Shown: positions 25,226-33,185 of the stretch, in pieces
How positions within the stretch are numbered: the stretch's first letter is position 1
Layout of the letters: each line of letters opens with the position of its first letter
Assembly (NCBI GenBank): GCA_965219175.1
Contig: CBDCNI010000001.1
Location: 2,294,001-2,358,000 of the forward strand
Origin: JBBPZK01 sp965219175
GTDB lineage: Bacteria; Actinomycetota; Rubrobacteria; Rubrobacterales; Rubrobacteraceae
DNA: 64,000 nucleotides
Direction: 5' to 3'
Notes under the pieces: generated by a model
Told to the model about the DNA's origin: nothing
Database searches by the model: none
The model's input: the letters and a program-made list of their open reading frames with translations, nothing else
Translations under genes and position numbers: made by a program

Positions 25226-25600
25226 TTATCCGTGGTAGAGGAACATGTTCAGGGCGCGGGTGATTATGAGTAGCGCTCCTAGGTAGAGCAGGACGAAAAG
25301 GTGGCCGCGTTCCTGGCCCTTTCTTAGCGGGCTCGTCTTGTACTCGGCCATCCCGAGTAGCAGCCCGAGCGCACAAAGCCCCCAAACCCAGTAGAGCGCG
25401 AGATAGCGCGTGAAGTTGCCTGGGTCCGGCACGAGCATCGCCCACGTAAAAGTACCCGTAACGATAGCCGCCACGAAGATCGAGAGTACGAACAGCACCT
25501 TGTTCGGCCGCCTGCGACGCTTCCAGGCGAGCCAGCCGAAGAAAGTCTCCTTGAAGCTACGAGCAAAGCTGCGGACGCCTGAATCTTCCATAAGTGACAT
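25226..25600 (-). CDS. Uncharacterised membrane protein with three predicted spans
   Basis: About 124 residues. After a basic N-terminus (FGWLAWKRRRRPNK) there are hydrophobic segments VLFVLSIFVAAIVTGTFTWA, YLALYWVWGLCALGLLLGMA and LFVLLYLGALLIITRALNMF. No family is recognised. The ATG at 25600 (MSLMEDSG) is chosen, but none of the candidate starts has a clear ribosome binding site; TTG 25642 is possible. It is convergent with the hydrolase gene, with 6 bases between the stops, and divergent from the MFS gene. Confidence 0.65.
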   Translation of the reverse strand: MSLMEDSGVRSFARSFKETFFGWLAWKRRRRPNKVLFVLSIFVAAIVTGTFTWAMLVPDPGNFTRYLALYWVWGLCALGLLLGMAEYKTSPLRKGQERGHLFVLLYLGALLIITRALNMFLYHG

Positions 25601-25696
25601 GCTAACAGACCCCGTCCGCGAGCCCGGTAAAACCTCTCTCAAGAGAATCAGGAAGTGTGGAACCTGTACGTTTTTGGATCCGGCCCGGCGGTTAGA

Positions 25697-26845
25697 ATGG
25701 ATCTCATGCGCCGACTTCTCATCCTCGCCAGCGCCATAGTTTTCGTGGACACCATCTCCTACGCGGCGCTGGTCCCGCTGGTGCCGTACTTCAGCGAGAC
25801 GCTCGGTCTCTCCAAGTCGGCGGTCGGCCTACTGAGCGGTGTCTTCGGTGCGGGGGTGTTCGTCGGGTCCGTGCCGGGGACTTACCTGGCCTCGCGGGTC
25901 GGCGTGAAACCGGCGGCGCTGGTCGGACTCTCCTTGTTATCCGTGACGAGCTTCGTTTTCGGGTTGGCCGAGACGCCGGGTGTGCTCATCGCGATCCGGT
26001 TTGTGGGAGGAGTCGGGAGCGCTTTCTCCTGGGTCGCCGCGTTTACCTGGTTGACCCGCCGCGCCCCGGAAGAGAAAAGAGGACAGTACATCGGGACGAT
26101 GCTCAGCGCCGCCGTCGCGGGAGCCTTGCTCGGCCCGGTAGTAGGAAGCGCCGCCGCGAGCTTCGGCATCCTCCCTTCCTTCTCGGCCATAGGCGTGCTG
26201 GGAGCAGGCATCCTTGTCTGGACCCTCTTCGAAGAAGCTCCGAAAGTGGGAGCTCCCTCGCCGCTCTTGCGGATGTTACGCAAAGCTCTCGGCTTTCGAC
26301 TCTTACCCGGACTCTGGCTTATAGCGCTCTCGCCGCTCCTCTTCGGGTCTTTGGCGGTACTGGTCCCTCTGCAACTCGGGGGAGCAGGTTGGGACGCCAC
26401 GGCGGTTGGGGTGGTTTTTCTGGTGAGCGCCGCCTTCGAGGCGGTCCTTCACCCTCTATTCGGACGCTGGGCAGACCGGAGCAGCTACCGCTCACCGGCG
26501 CGCGCCGGCATCTTCGCCAGCATCGGGATATTGCTGGTTCTCTCCGGAGCCTCCAACCCGTGGCTCCTCGGACTCCTAGTCGTCCTCGCGTCCGGGGCCT
26601 TCAACGCCACGCTCGTCCCCGGAACGACCCTGTTTTCGAGAGGGACCGAAAAAGCAGGCATAGACCAGGCGCTCGCCTTCGGCCTGACAAACGTAGCCTG
26701 GGCCTCGGGCTACGCCGTCGGCGCGCCCCTTGCAGGCGTCCTGGCGGACCTTGGCGGGGACACCCTCTCATACCTCTCCCTCGTCGGGGTTTGCGGGGTT
26801 ACGCTGGTTCTACTGTGGGCTATGTCAGGAAAATCCTCTAGCTGA
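25697..26845 (+). CDS. Major facilitator superfamily transporter
   Basis: An inner membrane carrier of about 382 residues with 12 hydrophobic segments. The loop after helix 2, GTYLASRVGVKPA, and RFVGGVGSAFSWVAAFTWL in helix 4 resemble drug-efflux-type MFS proteins, and DTISYAALVPLVPYFSETLG in helix 1 is typical of that group. Substrate not predictable. ATG 25697 is used (MDLMRRLL); ATG 25706 is possible, and the longer frame from 25655 has an unlikely N-terminus. Stands alone. Confidence 0.88.
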   Translation: MDLMRRLLILASAIVFVDTISYAALVPLVPYFSETLGLSKSAVGLLSGVFGAGVFVGSVPGTYLASRVGVKPAALVGLSLLSVTSFVFGLAETPGVLIAIRFVGGVGSAFSWVAAFTWLTRRAPEEKRGQYIGTMLSAAVAGALLGPVVGSAAASFGILPSFSAIGVLGAGILVWTLFEEAPKVGAPSPLLRMLRKALGFRLLPGLWLIALSPLLFGSLAVLVPLQLGGAGWDATAVGVVFLVSAAFEAVLHPLFGRWADRSSYRSPARAGIFASIGILLVLSGASNPWLLGLLVVLASGAFNATLVPGTTLFSRGTEKAGIDQALAFGLTNVAWASGYAVGAPLAGVLADLGGDTLSYLSLVGVCGVTLVLLWAMSGKSSS

Positions 26846-26932
26846 ACACCGAGGGCTCCGGCTGTCGTCGTATAAGCGATCGGGTGGAGTCGCACGATGC
26901 ACAAATCGTATTACGAGTGAAAGGAAGCGGAT

Positions 26933-27253
26933 ATCTCGGACTTCACGGGAATCTGGGACGTAGTATCCAGCCCTCACTTCGACGAAGAGTATCTGTGCCT
27001 GAGAGGGCGCCCTCACGTGACCCTCCGTCAGAACGGTGCTTTCGTAAAGGGAGAGTATGAGATCGGGCTCCAACTCGGCACCATAAACGGCGGCGCCCAC
27101 GAGGATTTTATAGACTTCGATTTTGTCGGCAGCGACGAGATGGAGGACGCCTTCGGCGAAGGCGAGGCCACGCTGGAAGGAGCTCGACTAACCTTCGAAC
27201 TGCGCCACTACCACGACGATGAGTACATTTTCTACTGCGAACGCCGTGGATAA
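26933..27253 (+). CDS. Small beta-rich protein lacking a standard start codon
   Basis: A protein of about 107 residues whose conserved-looking part begins upstream of the first ATG (27017): DFTGIWDVVSSPHFDEEYL, then LRGRPHVTLRQNGAFVKGEYEIG, FDFVGSDEMEDAFGEGEA and ELRHYHDDEYIFYCERR. The alternating pattern suggests a small lipocalin- or calycin-like barrel seen in short uncharacterised bacterial proteins; function unknown. In this frame there is a TGA at 26918-26920 and no ATG/GTG/TTG before residue 29. An AAGGAAG at 26921-26927 sits well placed for ATC at 26933. So it either uses ATC or has lost its start by mutation. Confidence 0.6.
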   Translation: MSDFTGIWDVVSSPHFDEEYLCLRGRPHVTLRQNGAFVKGEYEIGLQLGTINGGAHEDFIDFDFVGSDEMEDAFGEGEATLEGARLTFELRHYHDDEYIFYCERRG

Positions 27254-27272
27254 GCTATCAAACATCTGATCG

Positions 27273-28850
27273 CTAACTTACCTCGCACATGAACAGCGGC
27301 GGGATGTGCATGTAGGTCTTGCTCGGGCTCGGGCCTACGATGTCCTGGGCTATCTCCAGAGCCTCGGCGATGGTGTCGGCGCGTTTGTAGCCCATACGTT
27401 TGGTGGTCATCGGGTCGCCGCCGACGAAGATCACACCGCCCACGTGATCCAGGGCGTGCGCGCCCCACTGCCAGGTGGTGAAGGGATGCCAGCCGTGGTA
27501 AGCGTAGGAGTTGCGGTAGAGGGTCCGGTACCAGGGGTCGTGGATGTATTTCTCCTCGAATTTCTGCTCGGCTTCTTGCGGGTCGGTGGTCTCCGCCAGG
27601 ACTTCGTTGAAGAACGGCTCGTAGCTCGGGTGATGGACGCCGTCGAACTCGTAAGGGACGGGGTGGGTCGCTATGATGACGCCTCCCTCTCGCACCAGCG
27701 GCTTGCCTTTGTAGAGGTTGAAGAGGTAGCCGAGGACCATGTTATGAACCAGGATCGGGTTCATAACGCTGTTGACGTTGTAAGGACCCACGTAAGGTAC
27801 GCCTAGCATCAGCACGTCGGACTGGCCTTCGACCTGCACGAGTTGCTGGCGGTGGAGGTTTTTTATCGTCTCCTCGTGGACCGGGTCCGTAGCCCCCGCC
27901 TGTACGCTCGTCATCTTGTGGGGGGCCAAGATGGACTGGAAGATCTTACGCGCAGCCTTGCGGGGCATGGTCTGGGTCGCTTTGTGATTGACGAGGAAAT
28001 TGGCTTTAGTCAGGGCGTTCCACTCGTGCTCGGGGTGGGCCATGAAGTTGAAGACCGCCGGGAAAGTCGCGTTGTTGAGGGTGGTTTCGATGTGGAATAC
28101 TTTCAGCTCTTTGTCCAGGATCTCCCCCATCCGGTTTACCGAGCCGTGCAGCGCGCTGTTCGGCGGGTCCATCAGGGAGCGAGTGTTCTTGAGCGTGTGG
28201 GCGTTGTGGTGATGCCGGATAGAGCTGTAGGGTGAGATGCCGGTGTGGACGGATTTGTGGCCGCCGTTCATCGAGACGAGGTTGATGTTCACGTAGACGA
28301 TGAGGTCGCTGTCGGCGGCGCGTTTGCTGATGCGGACCTGCTCCCCGTGCTCCGTCTCACCTATTACCGTGTTTCCCTCTTCGTCTTCGGCGTCGTAGTT
28401 ATAGAGGCGGTCGGGGTAGTAGCGGGTCATGATCTTCCCACCCAGCGCCCAACGCAACTCTTTCTCCGTCATCCGGCGATGGAGGCCGAGTGCGGCGATG
28501 AGGTGTATATCCTCGACACCCTTCGCGGCGGCCTTTTCGAGAACCTTCTCTATAACGAGTTGGCGGTTGTCCGGCGGCTTCATCGGCGGCAGAGGGCAAG
28601 ACACGTCGTCGAAAACGATCGTTAGCTTCATACCGGAGAACAGAAGCTCGTGCAACGGCTCCATCCCCATCGGCTCCAGCAACGCACGTTCTATTGCTAC
28701 ACCTGGATCTTCGAGCGGTTCGACGGGGCCGGGAGGGTAGATCACCCGCGTCCCCTCCGGCAACTTCTCGTAGTGAAACCCGTCCCCCGCGTTGAACATC
28801 ATCGGCGGACTGTCCTTGTCCAGGGTTACTATCTGTGCGGGACGGCTCAT
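27273..28850 (-). CDS. LarA-like (DUF2088) protein, possible nickel-pincer racemase/epimerase
   Basis: Related to lactate racemase LarA, which uses a covalently attached nickel-pincer nucleotide. At 525 residues it is about 100 longer than LarA. Seen: an N-terminal substrate/cofactor loop TIVFDDVSCPLPPM (family form DDxxRPTP), ALGLHRRMTEKEL with H124 where LarA has its catalytic histidine in GTHR, and GGHKSVHTGISPYSSIRHHHN with K199 in the position of the cofactor-bearing lysine and histidines around it. Substrate probably not lactate, given the neighbours: acyl reductase, alcohol dehydrogenase and PlsY on the same strand. It is last in that run, after an 8-base-period repeat region. No larB, larC or larE is in the window. 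Confidence 0.82.
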   Translation of the reverse strand: MSRPAQIVTLDKDSPPMMFNAGDGFHYEKLPEGTRVIYPPGPVEPLEDPGVAIERALLEPMGMEPLHELLFSGMKLTIVFDDVSCPLPPMKPPDNRQLVIEKVLEKAAAKGVEDIHLIAALGLHRRMTEKELRWALGGKIMTRYYPDRLYNYDAEDEEGNTVIGETEHGEQVRISKRAADSDLIVYVNINLVSMNGGHKSVHTGISPYSSIRHHHNAHTLKNTRSLMDPPNSALHGSVNRMGEILDKELKVFHIETTLNNATFPAVFNFMAHPEHEWNALTKANFLVNHKATQTMPRKAARKIFQSILAPHKMTSVQAGATDPVHEETIKNLHRQQLVQVEGQSDVLMLGVPYVGPYNVNSVMNPILVHNMVLGYLFNLYKGKPLVREGGVIIATHPVPYEFDGVHHPSYEPFFNEVLAETTDPQEAEQKFEEKYIHDPWYRTLYRNSYAYHGWHPFTTWQWGAHALDHVGGVIFVGGDPMTTKRMGYKRADTIAEALEIAQDIVGPSPSKTYMHIPPLFMCEVS

Positions 28851-28872
28851 TGGTTTTCTCCCTTCGGTCGAA

Positions 28873-28928
28873 GCTAGTCAGCGTTTCAGCTAGTTAGCAG
28901 TTCAGCTTGTTAGCAGTTCAGCTTCTTG
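28873..28928. repeat. Octamer-period repeat array A (GCTGAnnn on the minus strand)
   Basis: Seven consecutive 8-base units on the plus strand: GCTAGTCA, GCGTTTCA, GCTAGTTA, GCAGTTCA, GCTTGTTA, GCAGTTCA, GCTTCTTG. On the minus strand each reads roughly as T(G/A)AnnnGC, so the array is GCTGAnnn repeated. It lies upstream of the LarA-like start and is the inverted partner of array B about 90 bases away. Confidence 0.7.
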
Positions 28929-29017
28929 CTTTCTCGGGTCACTCGCCGAGCTTATAGTATCTGCGCGAGCCTCGCCGGATACATACCGCTCTCCGAACTT
29001 CCGTGCAGATCATCCCT

Positions 29018-29057
29018 GCTGACAAGCTGATCGGCTGAGACGCTGATCAGCTTATTG
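29018..29057. repeat. Octamer-period repeat array B (GCTGAnnn on the plus strand)
   Basis: Units GCTGACAA, GCTGATCG, GCTGAGAC, GCTGATCA and a degenerate GCTTATTG. The array runs into the stop codon of the alcohol dehydrogenase gene (TAA at 29054-29052 on the minus strand). Together with array A it flanks the 90 bases between, in opposite orientation, so the transcript could fold into a long imperfect stem. Confidence 0.7.
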
Positions 29058-30215
29058 CCCCCTCAAATCGAAGGCGACTTTTACGTTTCCGTCGCGTCCA
29101 GCGGAGCGCGCGGCGGCTATCGCCTCGCGGTATTCGGAGAGCTGGAAACGTGGGCCGACTAGCTTCTCAAGGCCCAACTCCGGCGCGAGGCGCATTGCTA
29201 ACTCGAAGCTCTTTACCCGCTCTCCCTGATATTCCTCGAAGCCGTATGCGTAAGCGCCGGAGAGTTTCACTTCAGTGTGCCACAGTGGCGTCAGGTCCAG
29301 GCAACTCCGCGTTCCGGGCATGCCGACTAGCGCCACTTCTCCGCCGGGTTTGGCAAGACGGATCGCATCTTCCATGGTCCCCGGAGAACCAACGCACTCG
29401 AAGACCTTGTCCGCCCCGCCGAGCACGACCGGCTTGCCCAACTCCGGACGATGCGCCTCCGCCCCGAGCTTTCCGGGCAATGTCTCGTAAACGTCCTTCG
29501 GATGCACGACCTCATCAGCCCCTAGACGTAAGGCTTCTTCTCGCTGCCGCGCGTGCTTCGCGACGCAGAGGATGCGGCCGGCGTCCGTCAGCCTCCGGAG
29601 CGCCGCCACCACGAACAAGCCGACGCTGCCCGCCCCGATGACCAGGGTTGTTTCGTCCGGCGTAGGGTTCACTTTGAGCGCCGCGTGGACCGCGCAGGCC
29701 AGCGGCTCAAGCGCGACGGCGGCCTCGTCCGGTATCGTGTCCGGGACGCGGTGGAGCTGAGATGGGTGGGCGACGAGCGTTCCACTGGACCAGCCTCCGC
29801 CGGTATCGTGGCAGAAGCCGGTCTGGATGCCGGGAGATATGTCGCCGTCGGTGACTTTGAGACACAGGGCGTATCGTCCGGCGGCGCACATCCGGCACGG
29901 CGGCGTGATACCCCGGACTTCGCAACCTAAAGCTGGCTCTACCACGACCCGCTCCCCGGCCTCGAAGCCTCCGCCCTCGACCACTTCGCCGACGACCTCG
30001 TGGCCCATCACAAACGGCGGGGAGGTCACGGGCGAGAAGTACGGCGAGCTTTCGGCCGATAGGGTGGCGAGGTCCGAGCCGCAGATCCCCGAAAGCAGCG
30101 GTCTTACCCGCACCCACTCGGGAGTCGGGAGTTTCGGCTCCGGGACATCTGCCAGTTGAAGGGGTGAAAAGCGGCCCGTTTCGAGGTTCTTTATACGCTT
30201 CGCCCCGTAGCGCAT
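29052..30215 (-). CDS. Zinc-dependent alcohol dehydrogenase (MDR family)
   Basis: A 387-residue NAD(P)-dependent medium-chain dehydrogenase. Seen: catalytic zinc ligands in GICGSD and GHEVVGE, a structural-zinc-type cluster (CEVRGITPPCRMCAAGRYALC) and a Rossmann motif VIGAGSVGLFVVAALRR. The zinc cluster is spaced more widely than in classical ADH. Substrate unknown; in this operon a fatty alcohol/aldehyde or glycerol derivative is plausible. ATG start, 47 bases after the reductase/phosphatase gene stop. Confidence 0.9.
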   Translation of the reverse strand: MRYGAKRIKNLETGRFSPLQLADVPEPKLPTPEWVRVRPLLSGICGSDLATLSAESSPYFSPVTSPPFVMGHEVVGEVVEGGGFEAGERVVVEPALGCEVRGITPPCRMCAAGRYALCLKVTDGDISPGIQTGFCHDTGGGWSSGTLVAHPSQLHRVPDTIPDEAAVALEPLACAVHAALKVNPTPDETTLVIGAGSVGLFVVAALRRLTDAGRILCVAKHARQREEALRLGADEVVHPKDVYETLPGKLGAEAHRPELGKPVVLGGADKVFECVGSPGTMEDAIRLAKPGGEVALVGMPGTRSCLDLTPLWHTEVKLSGAYAYGFEEYQGERVKSFELAMRLAPELGLEKLVGPRFQLSEYREAIAAARSAGRDGNVKVAFDLRGQ

Positions 30216-30262
30216 GAGCAGATATCGCGGGACGGATTTGCTGTAGCGGAGGGCCTGTATCT

Positions 30263-32518
30263 CTAGTCCCCCGTTCCGTTCCTCCTGATATTCCAGCGGC
30301 GGACCTGCCAGCCGCGGTTCTTGGCGGCGGCGGCGAGCCTGCGGTCGGGGTTGACGGCGACCGGGTTTCCCACGGCCTCCAGCATCGGCAGGTCTGAGAT
30401 GGCGTCGGCGTAGGCGTAGGAGTTGGAGAGGTCGAGGTTTCGCTTCCGGGCGAAGGAGGCGAGCATGCGGGCTCGCGCATCCCCGGCGATCGGCGCGCCG
30501 GTTAGCTCTCCGGTGTAGACGCCGTTCTCCTCTTCCAGGGAAGTGCAGAGCACGTCGTCAACGAGCCCGCGCATCGGTTCGAGTAGGAAGTCCAGGGCGC
30601 CGGAGAGCAGGACGACGCGGTGTCCGGCCTCTTTGTGCTCCCGCAGTCGGTCGAGGGCTTCCGGGTAGATCCTCCCTAGCGTGAAGCCGGAGAAACTCTC
30701 TTTGCCCAGGTATCGCGCGCGGGCCGGCTTCCAGCCCCGGTAGTTCTTGTAGAAAGCGTGGTTGAAGTAGGAGCGGTTCACCTTGTCCAGCGCCCAGTAG
30801 TAAGGGATCTTTGGCAGGAAACCGACGAGCCACGCGAGCCCGGCCGCCGGTGGAAGCTCTCTCATCCTGAGCCACGCGAAATACGAGACAACGTTCGAGC
30901 CGACGAGCGTCCCGTCCACATCGAAGATAGCCGCGACCTGCTCCGGTCTTTCGGCGGCGCTCTTGCGGCGTTTCTTTCGGTTCGGTTTGCTCGTGAGCGC
31001 GGGCAGGTGTGTATCCTGCAGCCATTCCCGCCAATCGTAGCCCGTGATATCGAACGGGAACTCTCTTTTGCTCTCCGGGTCCAGTTCTTCGTACAGCTTC
31101 GCAGTCCGGTCGGTCGAGAAGGTCGAGGCCATGTTGGTGTAGGCGCCGTAGATACGGCTGTAGTAGAAGCTCATGCGCGAGCGCTTCTCGGCGCGAGCCA
31201 CTCTTCCACGCAAGTCCGTCGCTATGTGGCCTTCCGGCATCCGGGATGTTATTGCTCCGGCTACCTTGAGGCCGGCGAGCTCCAGCCTTAGTCCTCTATT
31301 GACTGCCTTTTCACCGGGGAAACTCCACTCAGGTGGCGGGACCGGGCGTCCACCCGAATCGCGCAGGGGGTTTGCGAGGAAGTATTCCCGGACGTAACGG
31401 TAGAGGTTTCTGTGAGGTAGCGGGTTCCTGTCGCCCGAGGCGTTTTGGAAGACCTCCGGCTCTTCGGGACGGCGGACGGCGGCGGCCAGGATAGCGTTTA
31501 CCACGTGGTCCACGGGTACGATGTCTATGAGGCTCTCCGGGTCGCCTGGGAACTCGCGCAGGATGCCGCGGGCGAACGCCATGATTATGGGATCCGCCAT
31601 CCTTGAACCCTGGATCCAACCAGGGTAAGGCTCCGCAACGCTGCTCTCGATTATCGCCGGACGTAAGATAACGAGCGGCAACTCCCCGCACTCTTGAACC
31701 ACCATCCGCTCGGCGAGTGACTTGGTAAAGGTGTAGACGTCGGGCCACCCGAGCTCCTGCGCCCGTCCGGTCCCCCTCTCGACCAACCGCTCGCGCATCC
31801 AGGCCCGCCGGAGTTGGTCCGTCCTCCCTGCCACCTCATCCTCTTCGCCGACCATCCCGAGCTCCCGCCGCGCCTCCGTCTCGAAGCCCGAGAGACGTTG
31901 GCGCTCCCGCGAGTCGTGGTCCACCTCCGCCACGACCGCCTCAAGAGCTTCGACCTCTTCCCGCGCGTCGAGCGGTGTACCGTTTGGTGACTCCGGTCTC
32001 GGCGGCTCTTCCGGTATGAGGCCGCCCCGAGTTCCCGAAACGTAGGCGGTCGAGATGTGCATGAAGAGCGGCTTTTTCTCCCAATCCTGGGCGAGCGCCA
32101 GCAAGCCCAGCGTCCCCTGGACGTTCGAGTCTATGGCTGCGTCCACCGGGGCGTCGAAGATCACCGACGCCGCCGAATGGAGGATAATATCCACTTCCCG
32201 CGAGAGTTCCGCGACCTCATCCGTCCCAAGCCCGAGTCTGGAGGCGTGTACGTCTCCTTCGAGGACCCGTACTTTATCCGAGACGTAATCCTCGAAGCCC
32301 TCGCCGAGTTTCTCCCGGAGTCCGGCGAAAGCCGACGAGCCGAGCACGTCCTTCTCGAAGCGTTCGGAGGCGCCCTTATCTCGGGAAGGTCGGATCAGGA
32401 GGTATAACCGGCCGAGTTCCGGGAGGCTCCGCAGTATCTTCTCGACGAGCGCCGTCCCGAGGAATCCCGTCCCACCCGTGAGCAGGATGGTCTTACTCCG
32501 GTACTCCTCAGCGAGCAC
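30263..32518 (-). CDS. Fatty acyl reductase-like domain fused to HAD-IB phosphatase
   Basis: A two-domain protein of 751 residues. Residues about 10-400 form a male-sterility/thioester-reductase-type NAD(P) domain: TGGTGFLG at 14-21, the catalytic YTFTK at 262-266, and HISTAYVSGTRGG. Residues about 530-750 form a HAD-IB (SerB-like) phosphatase: DVDGTLVGSN with the nucleophile near D533, VVLLSGALDFL and ADAISDLPMLEAVG. Similar fusions occur in actinobacteria, probably reducing acyl-CoA to alcohol and hydrolysing a phosphate in lipid synthesis (inference). GTG 32518 is chosen because AAAGGAAAGG lies 6 bases upstream; it overlaps plsY by 11 bases, so the two are coupled. The linker holds basic tracts (KPNRKKRRKS). 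Confidence 0.88.
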   Translation of the reverse strand: MLAEEYRSKTILLTGGTGFLGTALVEKILRSLPELGRLYLLIRPSRDKGASERFEKDVLGSSAFAGLREKLGEGFEDYVSDKVRVLEGDVHASRLGLGTDEVAELSREVDIILHSAASVIFDAPVDAAIDSNVQGTLGLLALAQDWEKKPLFMHISTAYVSGTRGGLIPEEPPRPESPNGTPLDAREEVEALEAVVAEVDHDSRERQRLSGFETEARRELGMVGEEDEVAGRTDQLRRAWMRERLVERGTGRAQELGWPDVYTFTKSLAERMVVQECGELPLVILRPAIIESSVAEPYPGWIQGSRMADPIIMAFARGILREFPGDPESLIDIVPVDHVVNAILAAAVRRPEEPEVFQNASGDRNPLPHRNLYRYVREYFLANPLRDSGGRPVPPPEWSFPGEKAVNRGLRLELAGLKVAGAITSRMPEGHIATDLRGRVARAEKRSRMSFYYSRIYGAYTNMASTFSTDRTAKLYEELDPESKREFPFDITGYDWREWLQDTHLPALTSKPNRKKRRKSAAERPEQVAAIFDVDGTLVGSNVVSYFAWLRMRELPPAAGLAWLVGFLPKIPYYWALDKVNRSYFNHAFYKNYRGWKPARARYLGKESFSGFTLGRIYPEALDRLREHKEAGHRVVLLSGALDFLLEPMRGLVDDVLCTSLEEENGVYTGELTGAPIAGDARARMLASFARKRNLDLSNSYAYADAISDLPMLEAVGNPVAVNPDRRLAAAAKNRGWQVRRWNIRRNGTGD

Positions 32519-33119
32519 GCCGGACCTTTCCTTTGGGACGTTGCCCAACCTTCCGCTCCCTGCCCTTCAGGAGCGCGCTGGCGTTCTCCCGGTGACGCCA
32601 GAGTACGAGCGCACCGCCAATGGCCGTGTACAGGACGTATGGCGCCGGCTGGCCGGCGATCAGGAAAGCGAACGGGCTCACGATCATGACCGCTATCGCC
32701 CCGAGCGAGGTATAACGGCTAACTATCACCACGGCCCACCAGAACACGAACAGCCCGAGCCCCACGACCGGAACCAGCCCGATGCTCGTACCCGCGCCGG
32801 TAGCGACCCCCTTGCCGCCTTTGAAACCGAGGTATATCGGCCAGCAGTGACCGACCACCGCCGAGAGCGCCACGGCCGCCACGATCCAGGAGCTATCTGT
32901 GAACTCGCGCACGATGAGCACGGGAATGAGACCCTTGAGCATGTCTCCCACGAGTGTCAGCACGGCGGCCCATTTGCCGGCCGCCCGCAGGACGTTCGCC
33001 GTGCCGATGTTCCCGCTGCCGACCTTCCGCACATCTACGCCGAAAGCCCAGCCGACCAGCATCCCGCTGGGGATGGAGCCCAGAGCGTATCCTATCGGTA
33101 TGAAGATCGCGGCTAACAT
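32508..33119 (-). CDS. plsY: Glycerol-3-phosphate acyltransferase PlsY
   Basis: An integral membrane enzyme moving an acyl group from acyl-phosphate to glycerol 3-phosphate, the first step of phospholipid synthesis. The 203-residue protein has the three PlsY motifs: GYALGSIPSG, KVGSGNIGTANVLR and YLGFKGGKGVATGAG, with about five hydrophobic segments. It leads the operon that continues into the reductase/HAD fusion. It is slightly longer at the C-terminus (basic KGRERKVGQRPKGKVRRAR), possibly because of the overlap with the next gene. Confidence 0.95.
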   Translation of the reverse strand: MLAAIFIPIGYALGSIPSGMLVGWAFGVDVRKVGSGNIGTANVLRAAGKWAAVLTLVGDMLKGLIPVLIVREFTDSSWIVAAVALSAVVGHCWPIYLGFKGGKGVATGAGTSIGLVPVVGLGLFVFWWAVVIVSRYTSLGAIAVMIVSPFAFLIAGQPAPYVLYTAIGGALVLWRHRENASALLKGRERKVGQRPKGKVRRAR

Positions 33120-33185
33120 AGTGGCGGAAGTATAGCGGAACCGGCGGACTTTAGCCGGGGTTTATGGCGGACTTCGGGGACAATC

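Noticed and set aside
28873..29057. CRISPR array or tRNA cluster in the repeat-rich gap
   Set aside because: The period is 8 bases with no spacers of 30-40 bases, and no cloverleaf can be drawn.
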